The notes: generated by a model not told the origin, from the letters alone. A stretch of 64,000 bases of DNA from Nitrosopolaris sp035691865 (GCA_035691865.1 DASSIM010000148.1:9457-73456); one strand, 5' to 3'. Counted from the stretch's first letter, positions 9,683 to 18,476 are shown. A program made the numbers and translations.

Positions 9683-10249
9683 ATGTCGGAACACCGATTT
9701 ACGGACGGCAATCTGATCATACTTTATGCAATATATCGAGGAAGATCCGCAGATGGACGTAGATTACCTGAGTACATGCTCGAACGGGTAAAAGTCTGTT
9801 TGAACGCCTTGAGGATTATTACACGTTCGAAGCCAGATAAGCATAAGACCACAATAGTCGTCGTCGCAAAACTAGAATCTGTAAAAGTGGTTAAAGAAGC
9901 ATTGCTGAAAGAGGGAGTTGACGAAAATATAATTGTGATAGACTCGAGGCCAAAGAATATTGCCCAAACTTTCGACCGAGTTCTAGATATGATTAAATCT
10001 CGGGTTAACCCTCCCCATATCTATTTCGTCGGCTCAGTATGGCAGAGAGACATTTACGACTCTATTGTAGTCTCCAAATTTAAGGAATATAGGGTTCAAT
10101 TCGAGGGAGCATTAGATCACAGACCCGTCCAAGAAGTTGAGCAAGAAAGGGCGTTTGAAGCTCCGAGAAAGAATTCTGAGTATTACAAAAAGAAAGCAAA
10201 AGATAAAGCAATCAATATGCTTCTAAACCACATATTTCCTGAAAAATAA
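9683..10249 (+). CDS. YdcF/DUF218-like protein
   Basis: 188 aa from ATG. The layout resembles the YdcF/SanA (DUF218) alpha/beta fold. An early GR-containing strand-helix (IYRGRSADGRRLPEYMLERV) is followed by a TTIVVVAKLES strand, LKEGVDENIIVID with a following conserved Asn, then the PPHIYFVGSVWQRD strand-helix. Bacterial relatives act in envelope or nucleotide-related processes; archaeal function is unknown. No membrane segment, so likely cytosolic. The last 40 residues are Lys-rich. Assignment rests on pattern only. Confidence 0.5.
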   Translation: MSEHRFTDGNLIILYAIYRGRSADGRRLPEYMLERVKVCLNALRIITRSKPDKHKTTIVVVAKLESVKVVKEALLKEGVDENIIVIDSRPKNIAQTFDRVLDMIKSRVNPPHIYFVGSVWQRDIYDSIVVSKFKEYRVQFEGALDHRPVQEVEQERAFEAPRKNSEYYKKKAKDKAINMLLNHIFPEK

Positions 10250-10287
10250 CGATTGTGTATAGCTGGTAATCAGATTAAATCGTTAAG

Positions 10288-10296
10288 ATTTAATAT
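10288..10296 (+). promoter_or_regulatory. Box A promoter of tRNA-Gly
   Basis: GATTTAATA sits about 30 nt before the tRNA 5' end, normal for an archaeal TBP site with a short leader. Confidence 0.5.
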
Positions 10297-10323
10297 CTAG
10301 GATATGTTCGGCTACTTGGACGT

Positions 10324-10457
10324 GCGGTCATCGTCTAGTTTGGTCAGGACACTGGCCTTCCAGGTATTTCATGTACATGAATACGAGGACAGCCCGTAAC
10401 CCGGGACTCTACCTTGTTAAAGATAGGGCGGGAGTTCAAATCCCGGTGACCGCACCA
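10324..10457 (+). tRNA. tRNA-Gly (anticodon TCC) with two predicted introns and encoded CCA
   Basis: Acceptor arms GCGGTCA (10324-10330) and TGACCGC (10447-10453) pair perfectly; discriminator A and CCA follow (10454-10457). The D arm is normal. Anticodon loop CTTCC(A) begins at 10357, with TCC at 10359-10361. After A37 (10362) a hairpin insert of 28 nt (about 10363-10390) interrupts the anticodon arm, the canonical 37/38 site. The T-stem 5' strand CCGGG (10401-10405) is separated from its loop TTCAAAT (10435-10441) by 29 nt (10406-10434). Removing that insert restores CCGGG-TTCAAAT-CCCGG exactly. With both inserts removed, one anticodon-stem pair (T28 with C42) stays mismatched. Splicing endonuclease and RtcB (gene at 16 kb) would process it. 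Confidence 0.88.
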
Positions 10458-11200
10458 TAAATACAAATCGATATACTCTCACATGCTAAGAACTGATGGA
10501 ATACTGATTTCCGCAGGTGTTTGCTAGTACAATGGCTGTGATCTTGGTTTGCAAAGATTGTTCAAGATATCCAATCTCAATCTGTTGTTTCTGTAATCCT
10601 TTTTCTTCTTCAAATCCCTCTTCTAAAAATTTTCATGTTACCTATTTGATTCTATCACTCAGATGTGTCAAAAACTCTGCTGCCGCTGCTTCTTATAATT
10701 CTATTACTTCGAAGCGTCCTTGACAATGAAAAGTACAAGTTGTTGGGGAGGTTATCAATATTTGAAGATCAGCAGCTTAGATAGCATCCTGTTGGGATCT
10801 GCAATAGTATCTATATAGCTAGGAATCAACTCCTTCAATTTCTTTATTTTTTGCGCCGTTGGCCGGTATTGCTTTATTCCAGAGTCTCATAGATATTCAT
10901 GCTAATTCTAAAATTGCTCTTCACTATAGACTACATTGCGATGGTGCTTCACACGGCTAGCAATACATTCTTTCATAACACAGTCACCAATAATTCCTTA
11001 CAAATTACGAGTTCATCAATTTTGGCCAGCTTATTGAAACGAGCTAAGTCGGTTCTGTCCACAAATATCTCTTAGAGTTGTCACTGAGTGTGTTAGTGTT
11101 AGCCTACGTTCAAGACTCTGATTTCTATAAGTGCGGCGTTTTACGGTCGTTTATAAAACAGGCTGGCTAGTGCGAGCTCTGTCTATGATCCTGAATTAAA
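10458..11200. other. Intergenic region dominated by decayed coding sequence
   Basis: No intact gene. The reverse strand carries several coding-like blocks in different frames, listed separately. The remainder is AT-rich with no recognised RNA. Confidence 0.4.
10500..11110 (-). pseudogene. Heavily decayed protein-coding remnant, unidentified
   Basis: Reading the reverse strand from ~11110 downward, amino-acid-like blocks appear, split by stops and frame changes. One is FVDRTDLARFNKLAKIDELV. Another is KQYRPTAQKIKKLKELIPSY, continuing to a stop near 10760. A third, near 10515-10630, is a Glu/Gln-rich helical stretch (KFLEEGFEEEKGLQKQQIEI). Composition is that of a helical cytosolic protein. 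Family unknown, and it may represent more than one old gene. Confidence 0.3.
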
Positions 11201-11707
11201 CTAAAGAATACTACTAAAATGCTTTGATGCCGAACTAAATCCTGATTCCAGTCCTAGTACGCCTTCGGCTTTCCATTTGATCTGCTTGAGTGTCACAGGA
11301 TTTTGTATTGCTTTGAAGATCTGAGGATTGGAATGAGAGTTGACAACTTGGAATTGCGATTGTATTGTTATTGTAGTGTTAGACAATAGCTGTGGTCTTC
11401 CGTTAACTGGAACATCCGCGTAGGATATTGATCCTTGACCTAACAGAGTACCATCTGCGAACAGCTGATAATCGATTCCGTCAGTTGTCAGTGTCTTTTC
11501 TGTCGGATTGAGAACGCTAAAAAATACATTTAGATTGATCAAATTACTGCCAGTCACATTTACGACTTCTACTTTGGCAAGTGCTATGCTTACTGTATTT
11601 AGATTGGTTGGAAGAGTAATAGTAAGAATCAATGGCAAGAAAACAATTGTTATCGCAACTGTTGCAATTGCTGCGATAAGAACAATCCTGCGGCGACTTA
11701 GGAACAT
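11201..11707 (-). CDS. Membrane-anchored LEA14-like protein
   Basis: 168 aa, ATG start. One N-terminal membrane helix (residues ~8-30, IVLIAAIATVAITIVFLPLI) is followed by an all-beta extracytoplasmic domain resembling LEA type 2/WHy. It has alternating strands VSIALAKVEVVNVTG, LINLNVFFSVLNPTEKTL and DYQLFADGTLLGQGSI. LEA14-like domains are common on archaeal cell surfaces and are linked to desiccation or stress tolerance in other organisms; that role is inference here. No neighbour in operon. Confidence 0.65.
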   Translation of the reverse strand: MFLSRRRIVLIAAIATVAITIVFLPLILTITLPTNLNTVSIALAKVEVVNVTGSNLINLNVFFSVLNPTEKTLTTDGIDYQLFADGTLLGQGSISYADVPVNGRPQLLSNTTITIQSQFQVVNSHSNPQIFKAIQNPVTLKQIKWKAEGVLGLESGFSSASKHFSSIL

Positions 11708-12283
11708 TATTTGTCCAAGGTAGCTGAATATAAGAGTGAATTAAAACCTTTCTTCTGGTACCGTGGAGAATATAACACTATAATTACGAGTGATTCTTAT
11801 CCATCGTCGGACAAACGATGCAATAGTCTGCGGCAAGATCAAATTCCTCATTTTCATTCTTGTGATTGTGAACGTAGCGCTTGCATTTTCCACTTTGATG
11901 GGTGTTGCGGTGCACTGCTCCCTTTTTCACAGATCGCAAAAGGAAGAATTCTGATGATCTGAACGATAACGTATTCGAATGGTTGAAGCAGACAATATTA
12001 GAATATGTTCGTCTTCCAAAAATGGTCGTTTCGGTACCGAGACTTTACATGTTTTATAATAGTTCGAGATAATATTCGTCAAGGAGAATAAAAGGAATTT
12101 TCATGATTTCGAAAACAAGGTGAAAAGCTGTAAATTACCTGAATTTCAGGGTAGGAACTTGTCAGAAACCATCATGTAAGGTAAGAATAGATATCCGTAA
12201 TCTTTGTCACGTCATAATCCAGATACTAAGATAGCATGAAAAAAAATAAAGGTTGTGACTAAATCATCTTTTGTTTTGCGTTA
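11708..12283. other. Intergenic region
   Basis: Contains one possible small membrane-protein gene (11790-11954, listed). The remaining ~330 bp from 11955 are AT-rich with no feature I can support. Confidence 0.35.
11790..11954 (+). CDS. Possible 54-aa single-pass membrane peptide
   Basis: GTG start at 11790, stop TGA 11952-11954. A polar basic N terminus (ILIHRRTNDAIVCGKIK) leads into one hydrophobic helix (FLIFILVIVNVALAFSTLMG) and a short basic tail. The amphipathic layout is typical of small membrane proteins. Counter-evidence: no clear RBS, and the overlapping frames are also open. It could be a fragment. Confidence 0.3.
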   Translation: MILIHRRTNDAIVCGKIKFLIFILVIVNVALAFSTLMGVAVHCSLFHRSQKEEF

Positions 12284-12517
12284 TCAGTGATGGTATTTGT
12301 GGTAATAGTGGTGATGATGGTGGTGATGATGGTTGTAGTGGTGATGATGGTGGTGATGATGGTTGTAGTGGTGATGATGGTGGTGATGATGGTGATAGTA
12401 GTGGTGGTAGGAGTGAGCAAAGGCATTATTTGCAACAAGTGGACCTGTTGCAAAAATCATTGCTAGTGCTACTACAGCCAAGGTACTAACGATTGCTGCT
12501 CTTGTTTTTGAATACAT
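12284..12517 (-). CDS. Secreted poly-histidine protein, probable metal binder
   Basis: I chose ATG 12517 (77 aa) because it gives a textbook signal peptide: MYSKTRAAIVST, a hydrophobic core VALAMIFATG, and an AFA cleavage site before HS. The mature part (~43 aa) is about 70% histidine: runs of 8-9 His separated by YN or YY, ending YHKYHH. Such tracts bind Ni, Zn, Cu or Co; bacterial analogues (Hpn-type) store nickel. Ammonia oxidisers need copper and, for urease, nickel, so metal handling at the cell surface is a reasonable inference. The DNA is a 30-bp tandem repeat, so length may vary between strains. An upstream in-frame ATG (12556) adds 13 residues. Confidence 0.7.
   Translation of the reverse strand: MYSKTRAAIVSTLAVVALAMIFATGPLVANNAFAHSYHHYYHHHHHHHHHYNHHHHHHHHYNHHHHHHHHYYHKYHH
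12301..12390. repeat. 30-bp tandem repeat, three units, inside the poly-His gene
   Basis: Units start at 12301, 12331 and 12361; units 2 and 3 are identical and unit 1 differs at two bases. A partial unit follows. Each encodes ten residues (eight His plus Tyr-Asn) on the reverse strand. No spacer variation, so not a CRISPR. Confidence 0.9.
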
Positions 12518-12866
12518 CGAAAGAATGATTAAAACATGCCATATAAGCAGTTGCAATTAGATTTTTGCACATCTATGTTAAAGTATACAATAATTGTACT
12601 ATTCCATACTAATGAATCAATTTTTATACCCTATACCTTATGATATCTCACGTATTTATTGTGAAAATATTGGAAAATAATTAAGATAATTCTCCTTCTG
12701 AGAGGGCATCATTAGAATACCAAAATATGTGACGATAGTTTATTGATTCTCTAATCGATCATCGTTCAGAATTTGATTTTGTCTCGATATTCAAATTAAG
12801 TGTGCGGCTGGGACGGTTGGGAATTAGATTTCGTCGCGGAAAGTGGCTAGAAGTTTGGTGCGAACT
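12518..12866. other. Intergenic region
   Basis: AT-rich, carrying the poly-His promoter and the 3' flank of the next gene. Nothing else seen. Confidence 0.3.
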
Positions 12867-13172
12867 CTATGATTCGTTAGCTGAAGTGGCGGTGCGTTCG
12901 TCGTGTCCTTTGGGTTCCGGATGTATCATATACTTCCGTGCCATGAAGAACAAAAGTATACCGAAGAGGAATAATACTACCGCAAGGCCTTGCGCCCCTC
13001 CATCTGGCACGGCTTCAAAATAAATTATTGAAAATACAATGCTGGTTGAGGCTTGAAACACATATTTCCATGATTCACCCATCTTTGCCTTCCTAGCAAA
13101 CAATCCGAGTCCGAAAATAGCCAAGGTAGGATATATTGTGAATAATATGTACTGATCAATATCTAATACCAA
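12867..13172 (-). CDS. Small three-helix membrane protein, unknown function
   Basis: 101 aa with TTG start at 13172. Hydrophobic segments fall at about residues 6-26 (YILFTIYPTLAIFGLGLFAR), 38-54 (YVFQASTSIVFSIIYF) and 61-82 (GLAVVLFLFGILLFFMARK), then a polar His/Glu-rich tail (MIHPEPKGHDERT). No conserved catalytic residues. The next possible start (Met31) would delete the first helix, so TTG is preferred. Family not recognised. Confidence 0.6.
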   Translation of the reverse strand: MVLDIDQYILFTIYPTLAIFGLGLFARKAKMGESWKYVFQASTSIVFSIIYFEAVPDGGAQGLAVVLFLFGILLFFMARKYMIHPEPKGHDERTATSANES

Positions 13173-13718
13173 GTGTTACAATATATTATTTGATTATATA
13201 TATTTCTACTAACTTTGGATAGGGCTAATAGTTGATCCAACAATCCTGACAAGGGGGCTGAGCAGTTACATGGGAATAGAACAATGGATGACTTCTGAAA
13301 AAATAAATTTAGCAACTGAATGACTAAGAATAAGACAGTTGCAATTTATAAAATCGATAATGAAGGCTCCAACATAGTATCGGCATCTCATTGCTGCATG
13401 AAATGATTTTATTCTATGTCTTTCAGGTTGACTACTAGACAAAGCTCGCTATTGACTACAACTGTCCACTCAGTTTGACATTGTTTATAGTTAAGAAATA
13501 TAGATTAAGAAAGTGAGTGCTGTGGAACAGACCAACGGAAAGCAAATGCGAGCGGGTACAGCACTGAACGAGCCAGTTGCAACAACCAAAACGAAAGGGT
13601 AAGGAGTGTAGTTTTCATGCAAAAGTTGGAATACCCACATTTCCGCATTTATTGAATTCTGAGGATGATTTATACAATACTACAAATTTAATAAAGCCAT
13701 CTATCTTAGAAGCAGGAT
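13173..13718. other. Intergenic region with one possible micro-ORF
   Basis: A GTG-initiated 29-codon frame (13513-13602) encodes a polar peptide starting MSAVEQTNGKQ. It looks codon-biased but has no homologue I know and could be the leftover start of a lost gene. Otherwise nothing supportable. Confidence 0.3.
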
Positions 13719-14498
13719 GTGTCGGTTGAGAGCTTAAGAAACGCTTTAGTCGATGCTGTGACGGAGACTGTAAACGAGGAATCTTCTTTAGCAGTTGCCT
13801 TTTCTGGTGGCATTGACAGTAGCTTGCTTGCACAGCTTTGCAATGACAAAGGAATTAAAGTTACACTGTTGACTGTAGGATTTCCTGGTTCTCCAGATAT
13901 AGAATTTTCAAAGGTAATTGCGACACGGTTGGGGTTACTTCATAAGTTGTTGGAGCTGAAAAAAGAGGATTTCCACAATAAACAGAGATATATATCGCAG
14001 AAATTAGGCTGTGGGAATATCTCACATATTGAGAACTGCATAGCATTTTTTTATCTTGGATTGCTCGCACGACAAAATGGTTTACGATTGATTTTAACTG
14101 CAAATGGTTGTGATGAGCTTTTCTGTGGTTACGATAGATTTAGATCAACTTACAAATATGGTGATGCGAGAATTATGCAATTAATACATGAAAAGATTGA
14201 AAATGAGATCCTGCTCATGAAGGAGGTGGAATCGATAACAGCAGAGTTTGGCATAAAAACTAAGCATCCTTTTCTGTCAGAAAAATTTATCTCAGCTGCT
14301 TTGGAGATTTCAATTGATAATAAGATAAAGGGTTGCGATGATTTCATTAGGAAACACATCCTCAGGGAAGTTGCTGTAAGTATAGGTGTTCCATACGAAG
14401 CTGCAGTGAAGCCCAAGAAAGCTCTGCAGTATGGTTCGCTAATTCACAAGAATTTCAGAGACTTGAGAAACGTAAAGAGTGCACATAACGATTCATAG
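13719..14498 (+). CDS. Asparagine-synthase-like ATP pyrophosphatase (no glutaminase domain)
   Basis: 259 aa from GTG 13719. The PP-loop SGGIDSS (about 30-36) binds ATP pyrophosphate. TANGCDELFCGYDRF (~128-142) matches the conserved GxDExFxGY segment of asparagine synthetase. Asn synthetases adenylate aspartate and then amidate it. This protein has only the synthetase half; the N-terminal glutamine amidotransferase domain with its Cys2 is missing, so it must use free ammonia or a partner, or make a different amide or lactam. Ammonia is plentiful in an ammonia oxidiser (inference). It ends 6 nt into the convergent purB. Confidence 0.78.
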   Translation: MSVESLRNALVDAVTETVNEESSLAVAFSGGIDSSLLAQLCNDKGIKVTLLTVGFPGSPDIEFSKVIATRLGLLHKLLELKKEDFHNKQRYISQKLGCGNISHIENCIAFFYLGLLARQNGLRLILTANGCDELFCGYDRFRSTYKYGDARIMQLIHEKIENEILLMKEVESITAEFGIKTKHPFLSEKFISAALEISIDNKIKGCDDFIRKHILREVAVSIGVPYEAAVKPKKALQYGSLIHKNFRDLRNVKSAHNDS

Positions 14499-15878
14499 CG
14501 AAGGTTCAGAATTATGATCAAAATATTTGCTTCTTGTATTCCTCACCTTATTCACGACATGATCAATGATCTCTGATGAGGCGCCTAGATGGTTACTTGG
14601 TGTAAATATATACTGTAACTCATCTGATGACAGTTTCTTTACTAAATGGGAGTCCCTTTTGATAGCATCACGGAAATGCTGTCCGCCTTGCAATGCTGAA
14701 AATGCTACTCTTTGGATATCTCTGTATGCCGTAATCCTAGGGACTCCTTTTTTGACCAAGGCATCCAAAACAAATTCTGAATAAATCTGACCCTTCGTCA
14801 TGTCCAAGTTTGTGATGAGACGTTGGGTATTTATTTTTAGTTTAAAGATGACATTTATTAATGAATCCAACATCTCATCTAGCAGAATTGCAGCCATTGG
14901 AATGGTAAATCGTTCATTCGCCGAATTTGATAGATCTCTTTCATGCCATAACGGGATATTCTCTAATGCAACGTCAATTAAAGATCGGAGAAGCCTTGCA
15001 AGTGAAGAAACTTTCTCACTTCTAATAGGATTGCGTTTAACAGGAACTGCGCTGCTTCCCATCTGACCTTTTCTAAAATGTTCTGCAACCTCACCTATCT
15101 CGGTTCTTTGTAAATTCCTAACTTCAGTCGCAATTTTGTCAAGAGTGCACCCAACAAGTGTGATCAAAAATTGTATTTCTGCAATTCGCTCACGGGGAAT
15201 CACCTGGGTCGCCGCATCGACCGGATGCAAACTCAGGTTTTTTGCTACTATTCTTTGCACCTCTAAAGATCTCTTTCCCATTAAAGAACCGGTACCCACG
15301 ACACCTAGTGTCTTGCAAAGCAAGAAACGCTTTTTTCCTTCTTCAATTCTTTCAATGTGTGTTGCCATCTCTGCAGCCCAAACCGCAAATTTCAATCCAA
15401 ATGCGATAATACTTGTATGCTGTCCATGTGTTCTTCCAACTGCTGGTTGTGCCCGAAATTCGACTGAGCGGTCAGCCAAAATTAAGGCAAGTCTCAAAAT
15501 TTTTGGTTCAATAATGCGAAAAACATCTCTCATCTGCATCGATATGGTAGTATCTACGATATCATTGCTGGTTAGACCGTAGTGAATCCACGGTTTCGAT
15601 TTCGCCGAACACTTCTCGCTTAATGCTTCCACAACTGCAGCTGTATCATGCTCACTAATTGCTTCTAATTTACCCACTAGTTCTAAAGTAATCTTATCAG
15701 ACTTCGCTATTTTGACAATTTCCTTTGCCACCCCAACAGGGATCATATTGATTTGAGCCTGTGCCTTTGCCACAGCAGCTTCAAACTCTAGCTGGTATTG
15801 TAATCGTTCTCTTTCTTCGAATATTCGCTTGATTTGAGGACTCCCGTAGCGACCAGTATCAATCGGAAGAATTGGCAT
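14493..15878 (-). CDS. purB: Adenylosuccinate lyase
   Basis: 461 aa from ATG 15878 (MPILPIDTGRYGSPQI). Catalyses two fumarate eliminations in purine synthesis: SAICAR to AICAR, and adenylosuccinate to AMP. The family signature is clear: SSAVPVKRNPIRSEK holds the catalytic loop serine pair. TSNDIVDT and VGRTHGQHT carry the substrate-binding and general-acid histidine regions. An upstream in-frame extension to 15929 would add a hydrophobic, non-homologous stretch and is rejected. Monocistronic, divergent from rtcB. Confidence 0.96.
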   Translation of the reverse strand: MPILPIDTGRYGSPQIKRIFEERERLQYQLEFEAAVAKAQAQINMIPVGVAKEIVKIAKSDKITLELVGKLEAISEHDTAAVVEALSEKCSAKSKPWIHYGLTSNDIVDTTISMQMRDVFRIIEPKILRLALILADRSVEFRAQPAVGRTHGQHTSIIAFGLKFAVWAAEMATHIERIEEGKKRFLLCKTLGVVGTGSLMGKRSLEVQRIVAKNLSLHPVDAATQVIPRERIAEIQFLITLVGCTLDKIATEVRNLQRTEIGEVAEHFRKGQMGSSAVPVKRNPIRSEKVSSLARLLRSLIDVALENIPLWHERDLSNSANERFTIPMAAILLDEMLDSLINVIFKLKINTQRLITNLDMTKGQIYSEFVLDALVKKGVPRITAYRDIQRVAFSALQGGQHFRDAIKRDSHLVKKLSSDELQYIFTPSNHLGASSEIIDHVVNKVRNTRSKYFDHNSEPSL

Positions 15879-15977
15879 ATACACAAGTCCGCCGAAGACA
15901 AGAAAAATAAATGTTATTGGAAACAACAAATCATTTTCCTAATTCTTGCTACTAGAACGCATATTATTTAAGCAAGG

Positions 15978-15985
15978 CTTATAAT
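15978..15985 (+). promoter_or_regulatory. Box A of the rtcB operon
   Basis: CTTATAAT is centred ~31 nt before the rtcB ATG, so the predicted transcript has a leader of only a few nucleotides. Confidence 0.45.
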
Positions 15986-16012
15986 GACTCCACCCCAAAT
16001 CCTCAGACGACT

Positions 16013-17488
16013 ATGAGTGAATTAGTAACCAAAATCGGTAACCACAAAGTCACTAAGATTAATGAGTTTGAGTTCCGAGTAGAAATGGATGGTTCTAAGG
16101 ACATGAAGGTCCCCGTTACGATTTATGCTAACAACGATCTTATTTCCAAGATGACGATTGATAGAACTATTCATCAGGCTGCAAATGTTTCTACATTGCC
16201 TGGGGTTAAGAAACATGTGGTTGTTCTTCCAGACGGACATGAAGGCTACGGGTTCCCCGTAGGTGGTGTGGCAGCTACTGACCTGGACGAGGGGGTGATT
16301 AGCCCTGGCGGAGTGGGATATGATATAAACTGTGGAGTGAGGTTAATTAAAACGAGTTTGACGGAAAGAGATCTCAAACCCAAGTTAAAAGATCTAGTAA
16401 ACGAGCTCTTTAGGTCTATTCCGTTGGGAGTGGGGAGTGAGGGAAGAGTTAAATTGACTAAAGCTGAACTGGATGAACTTCTTGTTGAAGGCGTAGATTG
16501 GGCAATAGGGAGAGGATACGGATGGGAACAGGATGCGGAAGTATGTGAAGAAGGAGGAAGAATGATAGGAGCCGATCCAAATAGCGTTTCAGATATCGCT
16601 AGGAAACGCGGAGCGCCACAATTAGGTACCTTAGGATCAGGTAATCATTTTCTCGAAATACAGAGAGTTGACAAAATCGTAAATCAAAGAGCTGCAAAAG
16701 CTATGGGCATTGACGAACAAGGCCAGTTGACTGTTTTGATTCATTGCGGCTCGAGAGGATTCGGACATCAGGTCTGCAGCGACTATTTACGTATTTCCGA
16801 AATTGCTTTGAAAAAGTACGGTACTCAATTGATTGACAGAGAACTGGCGTGCGTGCCTAATCAATCACAAGAAGGCCAAAATTATCGAAGGGCAATGTAT
16901 TCTGCCTTAAACTTTGCATGGTGCAACAGGGAGATGCTAACTCATTGGACAAGAAAGACATTTGAAAAGGTGTTTGGTATGACTGAACAACAGCTAGATA
17001 TGAAACTTGTTTATGACGTCTCCCACAATATAGCCAAAGTGGAACGACATCGGATCAACGGAGAAGGAATGCGCGATCTAGTTATTCATAGAAAGGGTGC
17101 CACCAGAGCCTTTCCTGCAGGCATGACCGAAATCCCTGCAAAATACCGTGAAATAGGTCAGCCCGTAATTATACCAGGATCTATGGGAACTGCAAGTTGG
17201 ATTCTTATAGGTAATAAGAAGTCTCTTGATTTGAGTTTTGGATCAACTGCACACGGAGCAGGCAGAACAATGTCGAGATCTGCCGCAAAAAGAAGTCATA
17301 CTGTTGAAGAGGTGAGAACCAGGTTAGAATCCAGAGGTATTTATGTCAAGGGATTAACTAAGGATGGAATAGTTGAAGAAACACCCGATGCATATAAAGA
17401 CGTTGACGCCGTAGTAGACGTCTCTGACTCGCTCGGAATTGCAACCAAAGTAGTAAGATTAGTCCCATTGGGGGTGATAAAGGGTTAG
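16013..17488 (+). CDS. rtcB: tRNA-splicing ligase RtcB
   Basis: 491 aa from ATG. Joins 2',3'-cyclic phosphate and 5'-OH RNA ends, completing tRNA intron removal with GTP and Mn2+. Conserved blocks: GGVGYDINCGVRL with the metal-binding Asp/Cys, GSGNHFLEIQ, HCGSRGFGHQ with metal histidines, and STAHGAGRTMSR bearing the guanylated histidine. Length is normal for intein-free RtcB. Its last base overlaps the GTG of the PDCD5-like gene, indicating an operon. Relevance is direct: the window holds an intron-bearing tRNA plus thpR and cca. Confidence 0.97.
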   Translation: MSELVTKIGNHKVTKINEFEFRVEMDGSKDMKVPVTIYANNDLISKMTIDRTIHQAANVSTLPGVKKHVVVLPDGHEGYGFPVGGVAATDLDEGVISPGGVGYDINCGVRLIKTSLTERDLKPKLKDLVNELFRSIPLGVGSEGRVKLTKAELDELLVEGVDWAIGRGYGWEQDAEVCEEGGRMIGADPNSVSDIARKRGAPQLGTLGSGNHFLEIQRVDKIVNQRAAKAMGIDEQGQLTVLIHCGSRGFGHQVCSDYLRISEIALKKYGTQLIDRELACVPNQSQEGQNYRRAMYSALNFAWCNREMLTHWTRKTFEKVFGMTEQQLDMKLVYDVSHNIAKVERHRINGEGMRDLVIHRKGATRAFPAGMTEIPAKYREIGQPVIIPGSMGTASWILIGNKKSLDLSFGSTAHGAGRTMSRSAAKRSHTVEEVRTRLESRGIYVKGLTKDGIVEETPDAYKDVDAVVDVSDSLGIATKVVRLVPLGVIKG

Positions 17489-17892
17489 TGTCAGAGGAAG
17501 AAGATCCAGATCTCACAATTATCAAGGCTCGAAAAATGAAAGAGCTGCAGAAGAAAGCTGCCACACAGGAGAAGATGAAAGCAAGCAAGGAACACCAAAG
17601 TCAACCGCGAACAGACATGGAAATCATATCTAGTTACCTGTACGACAGGGGCGAGGAGGTACTGGATCTTGCAAAATCTCAGTTCCCAATTCAAACTAGG
17701 GCTATACTGAGGAAAATTGTCGAATTAATCAAAGCAGGCGAGATTAACCAAAGAATATCTGGAGGAGAATTGTTGTCATTATTCCGGTCCGTAGGCATGA
17801 ATATTAGGGTTAATACAAATATCAGAATTGAGGATCATGGTAAGTTAGTTTCCTTTTCTGATAAACTGAAGTACGAGAACGAAGACATGTAA
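17488..17892 (+). CDS. PDCD5-like DNA-binding protein (TFAR19 family)
   Basis: 134 aa from GTG, overlapping the rtcB stop by one base. The basic helical N terminus (KARKMKELQKKAATQEKMKA) precedes a compact three-helix core, ~45-110 (YLYDRGEEVLDLAKSQFPIQ ... ISGGELLSLFRSVGM). The C-terminal tail RIEDHGKLVSFSDKLK is also family-typical. The archaeal family binds double-stranded DNA and is related to human PDCD5; its archaeal role is unsettled. Co-transcription with rtcB is inferred from overlap. Confidence 0.88.
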   Translation: MSEEEDPDLTIIKARKMKELQKKAATQEKMKASKEHQSQPRTDMEIISSYLYDRGEEVLDLAKSQFPIQTRAILRKIVELIKAGEINQRISGGELLSLFRSVGMNIRVNTNIRIEDHGKLVSFSDKLKYENEDM

Positions 17893-17893
17893 G

Positions 17894-18256
17894 GTGCATA
17901 ATAAAGACGATATGCCATTGATCGATGCTTTCCTTTTGGACTTTGAAACTGTCGATTTTGAATCCGACAGTAAAATTGCAAAAGAGGTATTATACGAATT
18001 TCAGAAGAATTGCGATTATGAATTCGGTGATAATCGCAATTTCGTTCTAGACTCTCCGATCCCTAGTGCTGGATGGTATTTTGCCAAGTTATTCCTCTCC
18101 GGACAATTTGTAAAAAAGTTGTATGACCTTAATTCAGATCAAATTGATAATTCAAAAGGTAAGAAATTCGAGGACAAGTTTGTTTCGTGGTTAAGTACGA
18201 ATTTCAAAAAAAAAAAATGCGAGGCATACCTAAAAATTGCTTCAGAAATGAAATAG
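17894..18256 (+). CDS. Hypothetical protein, 120 aa, in rtcB operon
   Basis: GTG start one base after the previous stop, so translational coupling is likely. The protein is acidic in its first third and Lys-rich near the end. An A10 run near 18208-18218 encodes lysines and is a slippage-prone site. No membrane helix, signal peptide or known motif. The GWYFAKLFLSGQFVKKLYDL stretch is the most ordered-looking part. Its position suggests a link to RNA or DNA metabolism, but function is unknown. Confidence 0.6.
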   Translation: MHNKDDMPLIDAFLLDFETVDFESDSKIAKEVLYEFQKNCDYEFGDNRNFVLDSPIPSAGWYFAKLFLSGQFVKKLYDLNSDQIDNSKGKKFEDKFVSWLSTNFKKKKCEAYLKIASEMK

Positions 18257-18476
18257 GGATCCTATTTTGTCCACCAACATTGACAGAAACAAAGCACTAA
18301 TAACAAGTCTCTAAAATCTTGTCACACATTCTATGCGATCAAGGGAAGGGTCTACTAGGCATGCCCATTCCAATAGAACGTAGGCAGGTATGGGATAATC
18401 ATAACTATTATCCTAACTCCTGTACTAGTTTAGCTGGTAGACTCTTTTCATACATCCTGCGCCAATATTTGTTAAT

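Noticed and set aside
12301..12390. CRISPR-like regular repeat
   Set aside because: Units are contiguous with no spacers and encode protein; no cas genes nearby.
12259..12489. Thr/Ile-rich and Gly/Asp/Cys-rich open frames across the poly-His repeat
   Set aside because: They are other frames of the 30-bp repeat and lack signal peptide logic; the His frame alone has a signal peptide and clear layout.
15879..15929. N-terminal hydrophobic extension of PurB
   Set aside because: PurB is cytosolic and homologous sequence begins at MPILPIDTG (ATG 15878).
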